From Comamonas koreensis (GTDB lineage: Bacteria > Pseudomonadota > Gammaproteobacteria > Burkholderiales > Burkholderiaceae_C), in the NCBI RefSeq assembly GCF_021026195.1, contig NZ_JAJNCT010000030.1, positions 124,001 through 188,000 on the forward strand: a DNA stretch of 64,000 nt. Reading direction: 5' to 3'. The translations under genes were made by a program, and so were the position numbers. Each line of letters opens with the position of its first letter. The first letter of the stretch is position 1. Under the pieces are notes generated by a model, which searched no databases, had not been told where the DNA came from, and saw only the letters and a list, made by a program, of their open reading frames with translations. Below, piece after piece: positions 34,885 to 44,341 of this stretch.

Positions 34885-34929
34885 TCGGTTGTTCCTTCGA
34901 CCCACGGCCATCCCGCTGGCCGCCCGCCG

Positions 34930-35904
34930 ATGAACAATCTTCCCTCCTCCCCGCGCCCGCCGGGCGCCATCCCTTGGACACCCCGCCAGATCGCCTTGGC
35001 CAGCCTGCTGGTGCTGGCGGTGCTGCTGTGCTGGCTGCCGGCTTTTCAGACCATGGCCGACCGCTATGTGGATGACGGCCTGCAACGCTCCCTGCTCAGT
35101 TTTGCCACCGCCCGTGCGCTGCACAGCGTCGTCTCGGTGCTGCAGGGCACCGAACTGGCCGTGCAGCCCATGGGCGTGGGCCTGACCTTGACCCTGGGCC
35201 AGGTGCTGGCCCCCATCAGCGATCTGGTGGCGCAGTTTGCCGACTGGATGCTCTGGGCCAGCATCGCCTTTGGCCTGCAAAAGCTGCTGCTGTCCATGGG
35301 TGGCAGCTATGGTGTGACGGGGCTGCTCAGCCTCATCGCGCTGGCCTGGCTGCTGCTGCGCTGGCGCCAGCAGGCGGTGCCGACCTGGCTCAGCCGCTTG
35401 CTGGTGGTGCTGCTGTTCACCCGGCTGGTGATGCCCGTCACCATCATCGGCAGCGAGGCGCTGTTCCAGCACTTCATCGCACAGACCTACCAGGAAAACC
35501 AGATCGCCACCGAAGGCGCGGTGGGCCAGCTGCAGCAGTTTGATGTGCGCGCCCCGGCCAAGGCGCCCACTGCGGACGCGGCAACGCCGACACCGCCAAC
35601 CAGCCCCGCCGTGGCGCCGTCATCCAGCCTGTGGGAGCGCTTCAAGCAATGGGGGCAGCAGGCCCAGCAATCGGCCAGCCAGGCGGCATCGGGGGTGCAG
35701 GATCTTGTGCGCAACCCGGGTGATGCGCTGCGCGACAAGCTCAGCGAGCTGCAGCAGCAGCTCGATCAGCAGGTGGAACGGCTCGTGACCTTGATGGTGG
35801 TGTTTGCGCTGCAGACCCTGGTGATACCGCTGGTGCTGGTCTGGGCGCTGCTGCAGCTGTGCAAGGGCTTGCTGGCCGGGCCACGCCAGCCAGCTACCAA
35901 ATAG
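34930..35904 (+). CDS. Integral membrane protein with coiled-coil segment, function unknown
   Basis: A 324-residue protein with about five hydrophobic segments: LASLLVLAVLLCWLP, a region near WMLWASIAFGL, LLSLIALAWLLL, LSRLLVVLLFTRLVM and a C-terminal VTLMVVFALQTLVIPLVLVW. Between the last two lies a Pro/Ala-rich stretch and a Gln-rich coiled coil (LSELQQQLDQQVERL). It starts 45 nt after the phosphatase gene and may be co-transcribed. I do not recognise it. Confidence 0.65.
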   Translation: MNNLPSSPRPPGAIPWTPRQIALASLLVLAVLLCWLPAFQTMADRYVDDGLQRSLLSFATARALHSVVSVLQGTELAVQPMGVGLTLTLGQVLAPISDLVAQFADWMLWASIAFGLQKLLLSMGGSYGVTGLLSLIALAWLLLRWRQQAVPTWLSRLLVVLLFTRLVMPVTIIGSEALFQHFIAQTYQENQIATEGAVGQLQQFDVRAPAKAPTADAATPTPPTSPAVAPSSSLWERFKQWGQQAQQSASQAASGVQDLVRNPGDALRDKLSELQQQLDQQVERLVTLMVVFALQTLVIPLVLVWALLQLCKGLLAGPRQPATK

Positions 35905-35913
35905 CCGCGTTGT

Positions 35914-36822
35914 TTACAGCGCAGCGTGCCATTGCGCAATCGCTGCGCCCACCTTGGCCATCACCTCGTCGCTTTGCGCGGTCGTGCGCTCGCCACCGGT
36001 CAGGTAGGCGGTGATGATCAGGCCTTCCGACGCCGCATTGGGCCAGGCGATCAGGCAATCGTTGGCAGTACTGTGGGCACCAGCACCGGTCTTGCCGCCC
36101 ACGCGCCACTCCGATGGCAGGCCCGCGCGCACACGCTTGTCGCCGGTGCGGCTGTCGCTCAGCCATTGCTGCAGCATCGCGCGGCCATAGCCCTTGAGCA
36201 CATCGCCCAGCAGCAGTGCCTGCAGGGTGGCCTGCATCGCACGCGGCGTGGTGGTGTCGCGCGGGTCGCCGGGCTCTGCCGTGTTGAGCAGCGGCTCGAT
36301 GCGGTCCAGGCGCGTGGCCTTGTCGCCCAGGGTGCGCAGCCAGGCCGTCAAGGCTGCGGGCCCGCCGCTGGCGCGCAGCAGCAGGTTGGCGGCGACGTTG
36401 TCGCTCAGCACCACAATCGCCTCGCTCAGCTCCAGCAGGCTGATGCCACCGGGCTGGTCCTTGTACTTTTCCGTCACCGGCGCATAGGGCACCATGTCGG
36501 CCGAGGTCACCAGCACCTGCTGGCCCAGGTCCAGCGCACCGGTTTGCCCCAGGTACAGCACATGGGCAGCCAGCAAGGTCTTGAAGGTGCTGCACATCGG
36601 AAAGCGCTCATCGCTGCGGTAGCCGGCCTCGCCGCCGGTCTCGGCATCAAACGCATAAACGCCCAGGCGGCCACCGCTCTGGGCTTCAATCAGGGTCAGC
36701 GCCTTGTGCAGCGCACGGTCGGCACGGGGATGGGCAGACTGGCGGGATGCGCATCCGGCCAGGCCAAAAACGGAGCCGCTGCCCATTACCAGGGTGGCGG
36801 CTACAAAGTGGCGTCGTTGCAT
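35914..36822 (-). CDS. Class A beta-lactamase
   Basis: A 302-residue serine beta-lactamase with S78-T-F-K81, S140-D-N142, E176-x3-N180 in the omega loop (EPLLNTAEPGDPRDTTTP) and K244-T-G246, so all catalytic motifs of class A are present. The N-terminus has a twin-arginine-like RRHF and a lipobox LAGC, suggesting Tat or lipoprotein export. A cysteine directly precedes the catalytic serine, as in several carbapenemases, but the KTGAG stretch lacks the partnering cysteine at the usual site. The spectrum cannot be read from sequence. Convergent with the membrane-protein gene. Confidence 0.92.
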   Translation of the reverse strand: MQRRHFVAATLVMGSGSVFGLAGCASRQSAHPRADRALHKALTLIEAQSGGRLGVYAFDAETGGEAGYRSDERFPMCSTFKTLLAAHVLYLGQTGALDLGQQVLVTSADMVPYAPVTEKYKDQPGGISLLELSEAIVVLSDNVAANLLLRASGGPAALTAWLRTLGDKATRLDRIEPLLNTAEPGDPRDTTTPRAMQATLQALLLGDVLKGYGRAMLQQWLSDSRTGDKRVRAGLPSEWRVGGKTGAGAHSTANDCLIAWPNAASEGLIITAYLTGGERTTAQSDEVMAKVGAAIAQWHAAL

Positions 36823-36947
36823 GGTCTTGCTCGGTAGAAGTTGTCATCCCGGAGGATGGATAGCTACCGAGCATACCCCGGCCCAGCGCCTGGCGACACG
36901 ATATGGCGCAAGCTTTGCGGCGCCCGGGCAACAGGCCCGGAGCGCGC

Positions 36948-37595
36948 TCAGGCCTTTTCGATCTTCAGAGCGACCTCGTCGAGCAAAGCGGCAATTTTGT
37001 CGATCTGCTCGGCCGACAGTGCCGTCTCGCCGTCGCCGGCCATCTTCAGGCGCAGGGCCATCTTGAAGTTCTCGATCGCGCGCACCAGCTGCGGCGGGCG
37101 CTGGCGGGCATCGCGGTCCTTGCCTCGGGCCAGGCGCGTCAGCAGCAGCTGCAGTGCATCGGCTTGCTCGGCCAGGGCCTGCTCGCCTTCGGCGGTGATG
37201 GTGTAGCGCTTGCGGCCGCCTTCGGATTCGCTGGCCGTTGCATGGCCCATGTCCACCAGGTAGCTCAAGGTCGGGTAGATGGTGCCGGGGCTGGGCTGGT
37301 AGTCGCCGCCGACCAGCTCGCCCACGGCGCGGATCACGTCGTAGCCATGGCTGGGTTGCTGGCCAATCAAATGCAGCGCCAGCAGCTTGAGGCCGCCAGC
37401 CTCGAACATGCGCTCACGCTTGTGCGCCAGGTGGCGCGCAGCGTCCGGCCCGTGGCCATGGCCGTGCGGGCCGTGGCCCGGGCCATCGCCATGGTGGCGT
37501 GGGCCCCGGCCGGGCCCGCCCTCTTCGCCCATATGGCGTCCACGGGGGCTGTGCAGGTGATGGTGCTGCTGAAAGTGGTGATGGGGATGTGGCAT
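36948..37595 (-). CDS. PadR-family regulator with His-rich N-terminus (YqjI/NfeR-like)
   Basis: A 215-residue regulator. The first about 55 residues are rich in His, Gly and Pro (PHPHHHFQQHHHLH, then GPHGHGHG), a likely metal-binding arm. The PadR winged helix follows: LKLLALHLIGQQPSHGYDVI, then GTIYPTLSYLVDMGHATA. E. coli YqjI (NfeR) has the same architecture and responds to nickel. The ATG at 37595 has AAAGGAAC upstream. Three palindromes in the promoter suggest autoregulation. No ferric reductase gene is adjacent. Confidence 0.88.
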   Translation of the reverse strand: MPHPHHHFQQHHHLHSPRGRHMGEEGGPGRGPRHHGDGPGHGPHGHGHGPDAARHLAHKRERMFEAGGLKLLALHLIGQQPSHGYDVIRAVGELVGGDYQPSPGTIYPTLSYLVDMGHATASESEGGRKRYTITAEGEQALAEQADALQLLLTRLARGKDRDARQRPPQLVRAIENFKMALRLKMAGDGETALSAEQIDKIAALLDEVALKIEKA

Positions 37596-37611
37596 CTGTG
37601 TTCCTTTACTA

Positions 37612-37677
37612 AGATGCATCTAAGATATATCTTTCAATCGAAGATTTCAAGCCGGTTTTTTGTAAAGATATATCTTT
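37612..37677 (-). promoter_or_regulatory. Operator array of three palindromes upstream of the PadR gene
   Basis: AGATGCATCT (37612-37621) abuts AAGATATATCTT (37622-37633), and AAAGATATATCTTT lies at 37664-37677, four helical turns away from the second site. The middle palindrome overlaps a plausible -10 of the PadR promoter (TTGAAA, 17 nt, TATCTT). The same core AGAT-N2-ATCT appears three times. Confidence 0.7.
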
Positions 37678-37768
37678 GTCGCCGTTACCGACAGCGCCAC
37701 ACAGACCGTGCATCAACGAAGAATATATAAGACATATACAATTCGCATATGTTTTATAGAGGATAGCC

Positions 37769-37999
37769 ATGGGTATCGTCAAAATTTCCGACCCGATGCA
37801 TGAGAACCTGCGGGTCGCGGGCGCGGCGCTGAGCCGCTCTATCAATGCACAGGCCGAGCACTGGATGCGGGTGGGCATGCTTGCCGAGATGTACCCCGAT
37901 CTGGACCACCGGGCGATCTGCCAGGTGCTGGTGCAGGCGGAGCTGGACGGCGGCCTGGATATCCATTCGCTGGTGGCCAATGCAAGGATGGCGGCATGA
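37769..37999 (+). CDS. ParD-like antitoxin family protein
   Basis: A 76-residue protein, MGIVKISDPMHENLRVAGAA at the start, then LSRSINAQAEHWMRVGMLAE. The pattern fits the ParD_like family (short helix-rich ribbon-helix-helix-type domain). It overlaps the next gene, methionine aminopeptidase, by 4 nt. No ParE-type toxin is adjacent. Its role, possibly regulation of the aminopeptidase operon, is inferred only. Confidence 0.72.
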   Translation: MGIVKISDPMHENLRVAGAALSRSINAQAEHWMRVGMLAEMYPDLDHRAICQVLVQAELDGGLDIHSLVANARMAA

Positions 38000-38790
38000 A
38001 GCAGCACATCACGCCTGTGCATACCGCTAGCGAGCTGGCCAGTGCGCGCCAGGCCGCACAGCTGGCGGCCGAGGTGCTGGAGATGATTGCGCCCCATGTG
38101 GTGCCGGGGGTCAGCACCGCGGCGCTGGATGCCATTTGCCACGACTACATCGTGAATGTGCAAAAGGCGGTGCCGGCCAATCTGGGTTACCAGGACTACC
38201 CCAAGACCATCCTCACCTCGGTGAACCATGTCGTCTGCCACGGCATTCCGTCCGAGGACCAGATTCTGAAAAAGGGCGACATCGTCAACATCGATGTGGC
38301 CGTCATCAAGGATGGCTGGTTTGGTGACACCAGCCGCATGTACTTTGTCGGCACGCCCAGCATTCTGGCCAAGCGCCTGGTCGAGACCACCTATGAGGCG
38401 CTGCGCGCGGGGATTGCCCAGGTGCGGCCGGGCGCCACCTTAGGCGATATCGGCCATGCCATCGAGACGGTGGCCAAGCGCGCGGGCTTTGGTGTGGTGC
38501 GCGAGTTCTGCGGCCATGGCATTGGCCAGACCTACCACGATGCCCCGAATGTGCTGCACTACGGCAACCCGGGCGAGGGCCTGGTGCTGGAGGCCGGCAT
38601 GCTGTTCACGATCGAGCCCATGCTCAATGCCGGCAAGCGCCAGGTCAAGACCTTGGCCGATGGCTGGACCGTCGTGACCCAGGACCATTCGCTGTCGGCG
38701 CAGTGGGAGCACATGGTGGCGGTGACGCCCGATGGCCATGAGGTGCTGACCACCTGGCCGAATGGCACCGGCAGCTACGCGCCGGTCTAA
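37996..38790 (+). CDS. map: Type I methionine aminopeptidase
   Basis: A 264-residue pita-bread-fold metallopeptidase that removes the initiator methionine. Metal ligands appear in NIDVAVIKDGWFGDTSRMY (two Asp), GHGIGQTYHDAPNVLHYG (His), TIEPMLNAGK (Glu) and the closing EHMVAVT (Glu). Also has HVVCHGIPSEDQ. It is translationally coupled to the ParD-like gene, unlike the housekeeping map gene, which usually lies beside rpsB. This is probably a second copy. Confidence 0.92.
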   Translation: MKQHITPVHTASELASARQAAQLAAEVLEMIAPHVVPGVSTAALDAICHDYIVNVQKAVPANLGYQDYPKTILTSVNHVVCHGIPSEDQILKKGDIVNIDVAVIKDGWFGDTSRMYFVGTPSILAKRLVETTYEALRAGIAQVRPGATLGDIGHAIETVAKRAGFGVVREFCGHGIGQTYHDAPNVLHYGNPGEGLVLEAGMLFTIEPMLNAGKRQVKTLADGWTVVTQDHSLSAQWEHMVAVTPDGHEVLTTWPNGTGSYAPV

Positions 38791-38793
38791 GCC

Positions 38794-39630
38794 TCAGTTC
38801 GCTTGGTCGGCCTCAGCAGTGGGCCGTGGATCAATATCCACCACCAGCCGCTCCGGCTCCACCAGCGCATCCAGGTGCTTGCAGGCCCATTTGCTGTGGC
38901 CATCGATGCCGGCCACCGTGTGGCCGTCGGCGATCACATCGCCGTGCTCGACCAGGTAGGCGCTGGTATTGAACACAAAGCGCGAGACTTCAGCAGGGTC
39001 CAGCTCGGAGAACAGCAGCTGCACATCGGGCACGCCAAAGGTGGCGCCGCCCAGGCTGTCCATCAGCATCTCGCCGGGGCGGTTGCTGATGTTGAAAAAG
39101 CGCACATTCACGACGCCGTAGTAGATAAAGCCGTCGGCATGGGCCTGCAGGTAGCGCTGCGGGTTCAGCAGGCAGCCGGCATTGGTCTGGCTGATCGCCG
39201 TGACGCCCCCGTTCTCGATCAGCACATGCATGACGGCCTGCAGAATCTCCAGCCGCTCAGGCACCGGCAGGCCCCGGCCCATGAACTCGCTCACCAGCAC
39301 GCAGTGCTGGCACTGGGCCAGCGCACTCTCCTTCTCGGGCCAGTCCCAGGTCTGCTCCAGCGCGCTGGCGTAGTCCGAGGGGTCCATCGGCTCGCCTGCG
39401 CGGATGATTGCGATCTCGCTGGGCACCCCTTTTTTGTCGCTGTAGTCCACGCAGTAGTCGCGCAGCGCCAGCAAGATGGTGTCACCATCTGCGACCAGAT
39501 CCACCGCGCCCAGGCGCTCGGCCAGTGCGGCGCACAGGGTTTCGCCATCCAGCATTGCGGGCTGGGCGTACAACGCTTCAAAGGCCCACATATCGGGGGC
39601 CATGCGGGGCTCGGGATGGGGTTGTTCCAT
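38794..39630 (-). CDS. DUF4261-type protein
   Basis: A 278-residue soluble protein, with segments AALAERLGAVDLVADGDTILLAL, then SLGGATFGVPDVQLLF, RFFNISNRPGEMLMDSLG and a C-terminal VFNTSAYLVEHGDVIADGHTV. These resemble DUF4261 proteins, whose function is unknown. Starts at 39603 or 39630 are both possible. It converges on map with a 3-nt gap. Confidence 0.7.
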   Translation of the reverse strand: MEQPHPEPRMAPDMWAFEALYAQPAMLDGETLCAALAERLGAVDLVADGDTILLALRDYCVDYSDKKGVPSEIAIIRAGEPMDPSDYASALEQTWDWPEKESALAQCQHCVLVSEFMGRGLPVPERLEILQAVMHVLIENGGVTAISQTNAGCLLNPQRYLQAHADGFIYYGVVNVRFFNISNRPGEMLMDSLGGATFGVPDVQLLFSELDPAEVSRFVFNTSAYLVEHGDVIADGHTVAGIDGHSKWACKHLDALVEPERLVVDIDPRPTAEADQAN

Positions 39631-39680
39631 TGGCGTGCCTGGGCAGTGAAAAGGGTCGCATTTTGCCATGCCAACACGAC

Positions 39681-39722
39681 GCCTATAGCACCTGGGCTTT
39701 TGCCTCCAAGCCTATGATAGGC
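39681..39722. promoter_or_regulatory. Nested inverted repeat upstream of the RDD gene
   Basis: GCCTAT (39681-39686) pairs with ATAGGC (39717-39722), and inside it GGCTT pairs with AAGCC (39695-39699 with 39708-39712). It lies between the divergent DUF4261 and RDD genes. It could be an mRNA leader hairpin or an operator. Confidence 0.35.
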
Positions 39723-39759
39723 ATTCACAATGAGAGAAACCAAACTAGGAGGAATCAAA

Positions 39760-40233
39760 ATGGATAGCAACGATTTGGAGTATGTCGGCTTTTGGCCGCG
39801 CGTAGGGGCAGCGCTGATCGACTCGTTAGTGCTTCTGGTGCTCTTGATACCGGCGATCTACCTCGTGTACGGCTGGGAGTATTTTCTGGATGAGGCGCTG
39901 ATAAAGGGCCCGGCCGATGTACTGATCAGCTGGGTGCTGCCAGCGGTGGCCTGCATCTGGCTGTGGGTCAAGCTGCGGGCCACGCCAGGCAAGATGCTGG
40001 TGGGTGCCGAGGTGGTGGACGCTACTACTGGCGAAACCATAAGCCTCAAGCAAGCGATCATCCGTTACTTGGGCTACTTCGTGTCAACCATTCCACTGTG
40101 CCTGGGTATCTTCTGGGTGGCCTTTGACCCGCGCAAGCAGGGCTGGCACGACAAAATTGCCGGCACGGTGGTGGTGCGCCGCAAGGGCGGACGCACCGCA
40201 CAGGTAGCCTTCAAAGGGCAGCAGCCCGAATAA
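39760..40233 (+). CDS. RDD-family membrane protein
   Basis: A 157-residue protein with three transmembrane segments. The RDD motif region is FWPRVGAALIDSLVLLVLLIP with R and D in the first helix, and GKMLVGAEVVDATTGETISL and VAFDPRKQGWHDKIAGTVVV complete the family pattern. The ATG at 39760 has the strong AGGAGG upstream. Substrate or role unknown; some RDD proteins are sodium antiporters. Confidence 0.88.
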   Translation: MDSNDLEYVGFWPRVGAALIDSLVLLVLLIPAIYLVYGWEYFLDEALIKGPADVLISWVLPAVACIWLWVKLRATPGKMLVGAEVVDATTGETISLKQAIIRYLGYFVSTIPLCLGIFWVAFDPRKQGWHDKIAGTVVVRRKGGRTAQVAFKGQQPE

Positions 40234-40235
40234 GA

Positions 40236-40256
40236 CTGGCACCTCCTCAGTGCCAG
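40236..40256. terminator. Hairpin between convergent RDD and M20 genes
   Basis: CTGGCAC pairs with GTGCCAG around a 7-nt loop in the 33-nt gap between the genes. There is no T-run, so it is a weak terminator at best. Confidence 0.5.
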
Positions 40257-40266
40257 CCTGGGCGCC

Positions 40267-41412
40267 TTAGTCCAGGTGGGTCAGCAGGTGCAGCCAGAAG
40301 CGCGCCCGCATCTCCAGGGTCGACACGAGGATGTGCTCGTACACCGTGTGGGCGCCGTCGCCGTCGGCGCCCAGGCCGTCCAGCGATGGCACGCCCATGG
40401 CCGAGGTGAAGTTGGCATCGCTGCCGCCGCCGGTGGGGGGCGCTTCTTCCAGTGCAAAGCCGGCTTCGCGGGCCGATTGCTGGGCCTTGGCCAGCAGCGC
40501 TTCGGCGCGTGCGTCCTTGACCATCGGTGGACGGTTCACTTCCACATCGATATCCAGCGCCATGCCTTCACCCACAGGGCGCAGTGCGCGCATCTTGCCC
40601 ACCAGCTCATCGGCGGCCTGCAGATCGGGCAGGCGGAAATCGACCACGCATTTGCAGAAGGCCGGCACGGTGTTGGTGGTAGTGCCGCCTTCGATGGTGC
40701 CCACGCTCACGGTCACGCCACGCTGGTAGTCGGTCATCGCTTCCAGCGCCAGGATCTGGTGCGCCATTTCGCGGATCGCGCTGCGGCCCTTGTCATGGGC
40801 GACGCCGGCATGCGATGCCAGGCCCTTGACGCCCAAGCGCAGCATGCCGGTGCCCTTGCGTGCGGTCACGCAGCGGCCGCCATTGGCGCGGGCAGGCTCG
40901 GCCACCAGGCAGTAGCGGGCATTGCGGGCAAAGGCCTCGATGTGCTTGCGCGATGCGTGGCTGCCGGTTTCCTCGTCGGGCACGATCAGCAGGTCCACCG
41001 GCAGCGGGGTGCTGCCTGGCGTGGCCACGGCGCTCATGGCGGTCAGCGCCAGGTAGATGCCGGCCTTCATGTCGTAGCCGCCGGGTCCGTAGAGGCGGTC
41101 GCCTTCGATGCGGATCGGGTTGTCGGCCAGCATGCCGATGGGGTGCACGGTATCCGCGTGGCCCAGGATCAGCAGGCCTTCGCGGGTATCACCCTCGGCG
41201 CGGTTCGTGATGTGCAGCACCGGCAGCACCGGGCCGGGCGCATGCTTGCCTTCGGCCTGGGTCTCGATCACCGTGGCGCGCAGGCCAGCGGCTGCGGCCT
41301 GGGCGCGCATCATCTCGACCATGCGGGCGATCGACGCGGGGTTGTTCGATGGCGATTCGCAGCGCATCCATTCCGAGATGCCGTCCACCAGTTGTTGCGT
41401 TGTTGCTTGCAT
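40267..41412 (-). CDS. M20 metallopeptidase (glutamate carboxypeptidase-like)
   Basis: A 381-residue zinc exopeptidase. Zinc ligands: LILGHADTVHP (His, and the Asp two on), GGYDMKAGIY (Asp), VPDEETGSHASR (Glu-Glu pair) and a final histidine in DGAHTVYEHI. Central lid domain with GTGMLRLGVKGLASHAG. Probably cleaves peptides or folate-type glutamates. It is upstream of a esterase gene and near the oligopeptide transporter on the same strand, so it may process imported peptides. AAGGAAC precedes the ATG. Confidence 0.9.
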   Translation of the reverse strand: MQATTQQLVDGISEWMRCESPSNNPASIARMVEMMRAQAAAAGLRATVIETQAEGKHAPGPVLPVLHITNRAEGDTREGLLILGHADTVHPIGMLADNPIRIEGDRLYGPGGYDMKAGIYLALTAMSAVATPGSTPLPVDLLIVPDEETGSHASRKHIEAFARNARYCLVAEPARANGGRCVTARKGTGMLRLGVKGLASHAGVAHDKGRSAIREMAHQILALEAMTDYQRGVTVSVGTIEGGTTTNTVPAFCKCVVDFRLPDLQAADELVGKMRALRPVGEGMALDIDVEVNRPPMVKDARAEALLAKAQQSAREAGFALEEAPPTGGGSDANFTSAMGVPSLDGLGADGDGAHTVYEHILVSTLEMRARFWLHLLTHLD

Positions 41413-41452
41413 GCTTGTTCCTTGGGTCTTGTCGAAAAGTGATAGAGCTTGG

Positions 41453-42331
41453 TCAGGCGGTGACGCGGCCGGCCCAGGGGGCCAGCCAATCGGCATCGGG
41501 CATGCGCCCCTCAAACCATAGGTGGGCGCAGACATGGCTCATGGCCTCGCCATCGTGGCCGATGCCTGCGACCTCATGCAGCTGCCAGGCCAGCGGCATG
41601 CCCAGCCGGGCCGCTGCCTGCAGGCCGGCTGCGTAGTAGTGGCGGGCACGGGCAAAGCGGTGCGGGCCCTGGCGCAGCGCGGCGGGCTCGGCCGGCAGGT
41701 TGGGGTCCTGGGTATCGGTGTCGCGGTCGCCCGCCAAAATAACCAGCGGGGTGCGCAGCAGCCGGGACAGCGCCCCATCGGCCAAGCCAATGCCGGCCAG
41801 GCCTTGCGGAAAGTCCTGCTGGGCATCGGGCAAGGTGTACCAGCCCGGGTTGCCCGCCGCCACGCCGGCAAAACCGTCGGCGCCCAGGGTGCTGACCAGG
41901 CGGTGCACAAACTGGCCGCCGGCCGAATGGCCAAACAGGTAGAGCGGCTGCTGCTGCACCACCCCGGCATCGCGCAGCTGCCGGGCCAGGTTCATCACCG
42001 CCTGGTAGGCCCAGTAGTCACGCGGCTGCAGGTCGCCCTCTTCGCTCCAGACGCTGCCGTTGTTGTAGCTCTCCACCCCCGGCCAGTGCGCGTTGCCAAA
42101 GGTCGGCGCGATGATCTGCAGGCCATAGCGGTCCGCAGCGGGCATCCAGAAGTCGCGGTAGTCGTCGCCATTGCGCAGCACGCCGTGCTGCACCAGCACC
42201 ACCGGCGCATCGGCGGCCACGCCTTCGGGGCGGTAGCAGTTCAGGGTGATCGGCAGGTAGAGCGCGCCGTCACCGGCTTGCCAGTCGATGGCAAAACGGC
42301 CGTGCTGCCGGGTAAAACGTTGCCAGTCCAT
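41453..42331 (-). CDS. Alpha/beta-hydrolase, PHB-depolymerase/esterase-like
   Basis: A 292-residue serine hydrolase. Nucleophile elbow GHSAGGQF; oxyanion region VVLVQHGVLRNGDDYRDF; acid region near VILAGDRDTDTQDPN; histidine GIGHDGEAM. The overall pattern resembles small polyhydroxyalkanoate-depolymerase or esterase families. No signal peptide, so cytoplasmic. It lies directly downstream of the ABC transporter genes on the same strand, and could hydrolyse an imported ester or amide. Confidence 0.82.
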   Translation of the reverse strand: MDWQRFTRQHGRFAIDWQAGDGALYLPITLNCYRPEGVAADAPVVLVQHGVLRNGDDYRDFWMPAADRYGLQIIAPTFGNAHWPGVESYNNGSVWSEEGDLQPRDYWAYQAVMNLARQLRDAGVVQQQPLYLFGHSAGGQFVHRLVSTLGADGFAGVAAGNPGWYTLPDAQQDFPQGLAGIGLADGALSRLLRTPLVILAGDRDTDTQDPNLPAEPAALRQGPHRFARARHYYAAGLQAAARLGMPLAWQLHEVAGIGHDGEAMSHVCAHLWFEGRMPDADWLAPWAGRVTA

Positions 42332-42362
42332 GCGGTGGTGTTCCTTGTAGCCGTCCAGGCGA

Positions 42363-43363
<1,001 letters not shown>

Positions 43364-43367
<4 letters not shown>

Positions 43368-44341
43368 GCGGCAGGTGCCTCCAGCGGTACAAAGCAGCGG
43401 AATGCGCGGCCGGGAATGGTAGTGACGGGGGGCTGCTCATCAACGCAACGCGGGGTGGCGCGGCCGCAGCGCGGCGCAAAGGCGCAGCCGGGCACGCGGC
43501 CCGACAGGCTGGGCGCCATGCCATTGATCTGCGTGAGCCGCTCGCCCGGCGTGGCCTGGGCGGGCAGCGAGTTGAGCAGGCCCTGGGTGTAGGGGTGGCG
43601 CGGGGCATCCAGCACCTCGGCGACGGTGCCGGTCTCGACAATGCGGCCGCCATACATCACCGCCACCCGGTCGGCCAGCTCGGCAATCACGCCCAGGTCG
43701 TGGGTGATCCAGATCAGTGCCGTGCCCTGGGCCTGGCAGATCTGCTGCATGCGGTAGAGGATCTGGCCCTGGATGGTGACATCCAGCGCCGTCGTGGGCT
43801 CATCGCAGATGATCAGGTCGGGGCGGTTGAGCATCGCAATCGCAATCGCCACGCGCTGGCGCATGCCGCCTGAGAACTCATGCGGGTAGCTGCGCAGGCG
43901 CTTCTCCGGTGCGGGAATGCCGACCATGGCCAGCGCCTCCACGCAGCGCTGCAGCGCCTGCGCCTTGGGCAGCTTCTGGTGCGCGTCGATGGCTTCGAGC
44001 ATCTGCTCTTCGATGCGCAGCACCGGGTTGAGCGTCATCAGCGGATCCTGGAAGATCATCGCGATGCGGTCGCCACGCAGCTTGCGCATGGACTCGGCCG
44101 ACAGCTTGCGCAGATCCTGGCCCTTGAACAGCACCTTGCCCTGGGTGACTTCACCGGGAGCATCGATCATGCCGAAGATGGAGAAGCCGGTGACCGATTT
44201 GCCCGAGCCGGATTCACCGACCAGGCCCAGGATTTCACCCGCCTCCAGGCGGATATCGATGTCGCTGACGGCGGGCCATGCGCCCTCTTCGGTGTGGAAC
44301 ACCGTCTGCAGATCTTGTACTTCAAGCAAAGGGATAGTCAT
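43364..44341 (-). CDS. Oligopeptide-type ABC transporter ATP-binding protein (DppD-like)
   Basis: A 325-residue ATPase: Walker [16 protein letters not shown], signature [15 protein letters not shown], Walker [13 protein letters not shown] and C-terminal [14 protein letters not shown]. It starts at the stop of the DppC-like gene (TAATG). Works with the DppF-like partner to power uptake. Confidence 0.92.

Noticed and set aside
37769-38790. Type II toxin-antitoxin module
   Set aside because: Only the ParD-like half resembles an antitoxin; the partner is a complete methionine aminopeptidase, not a toxin.
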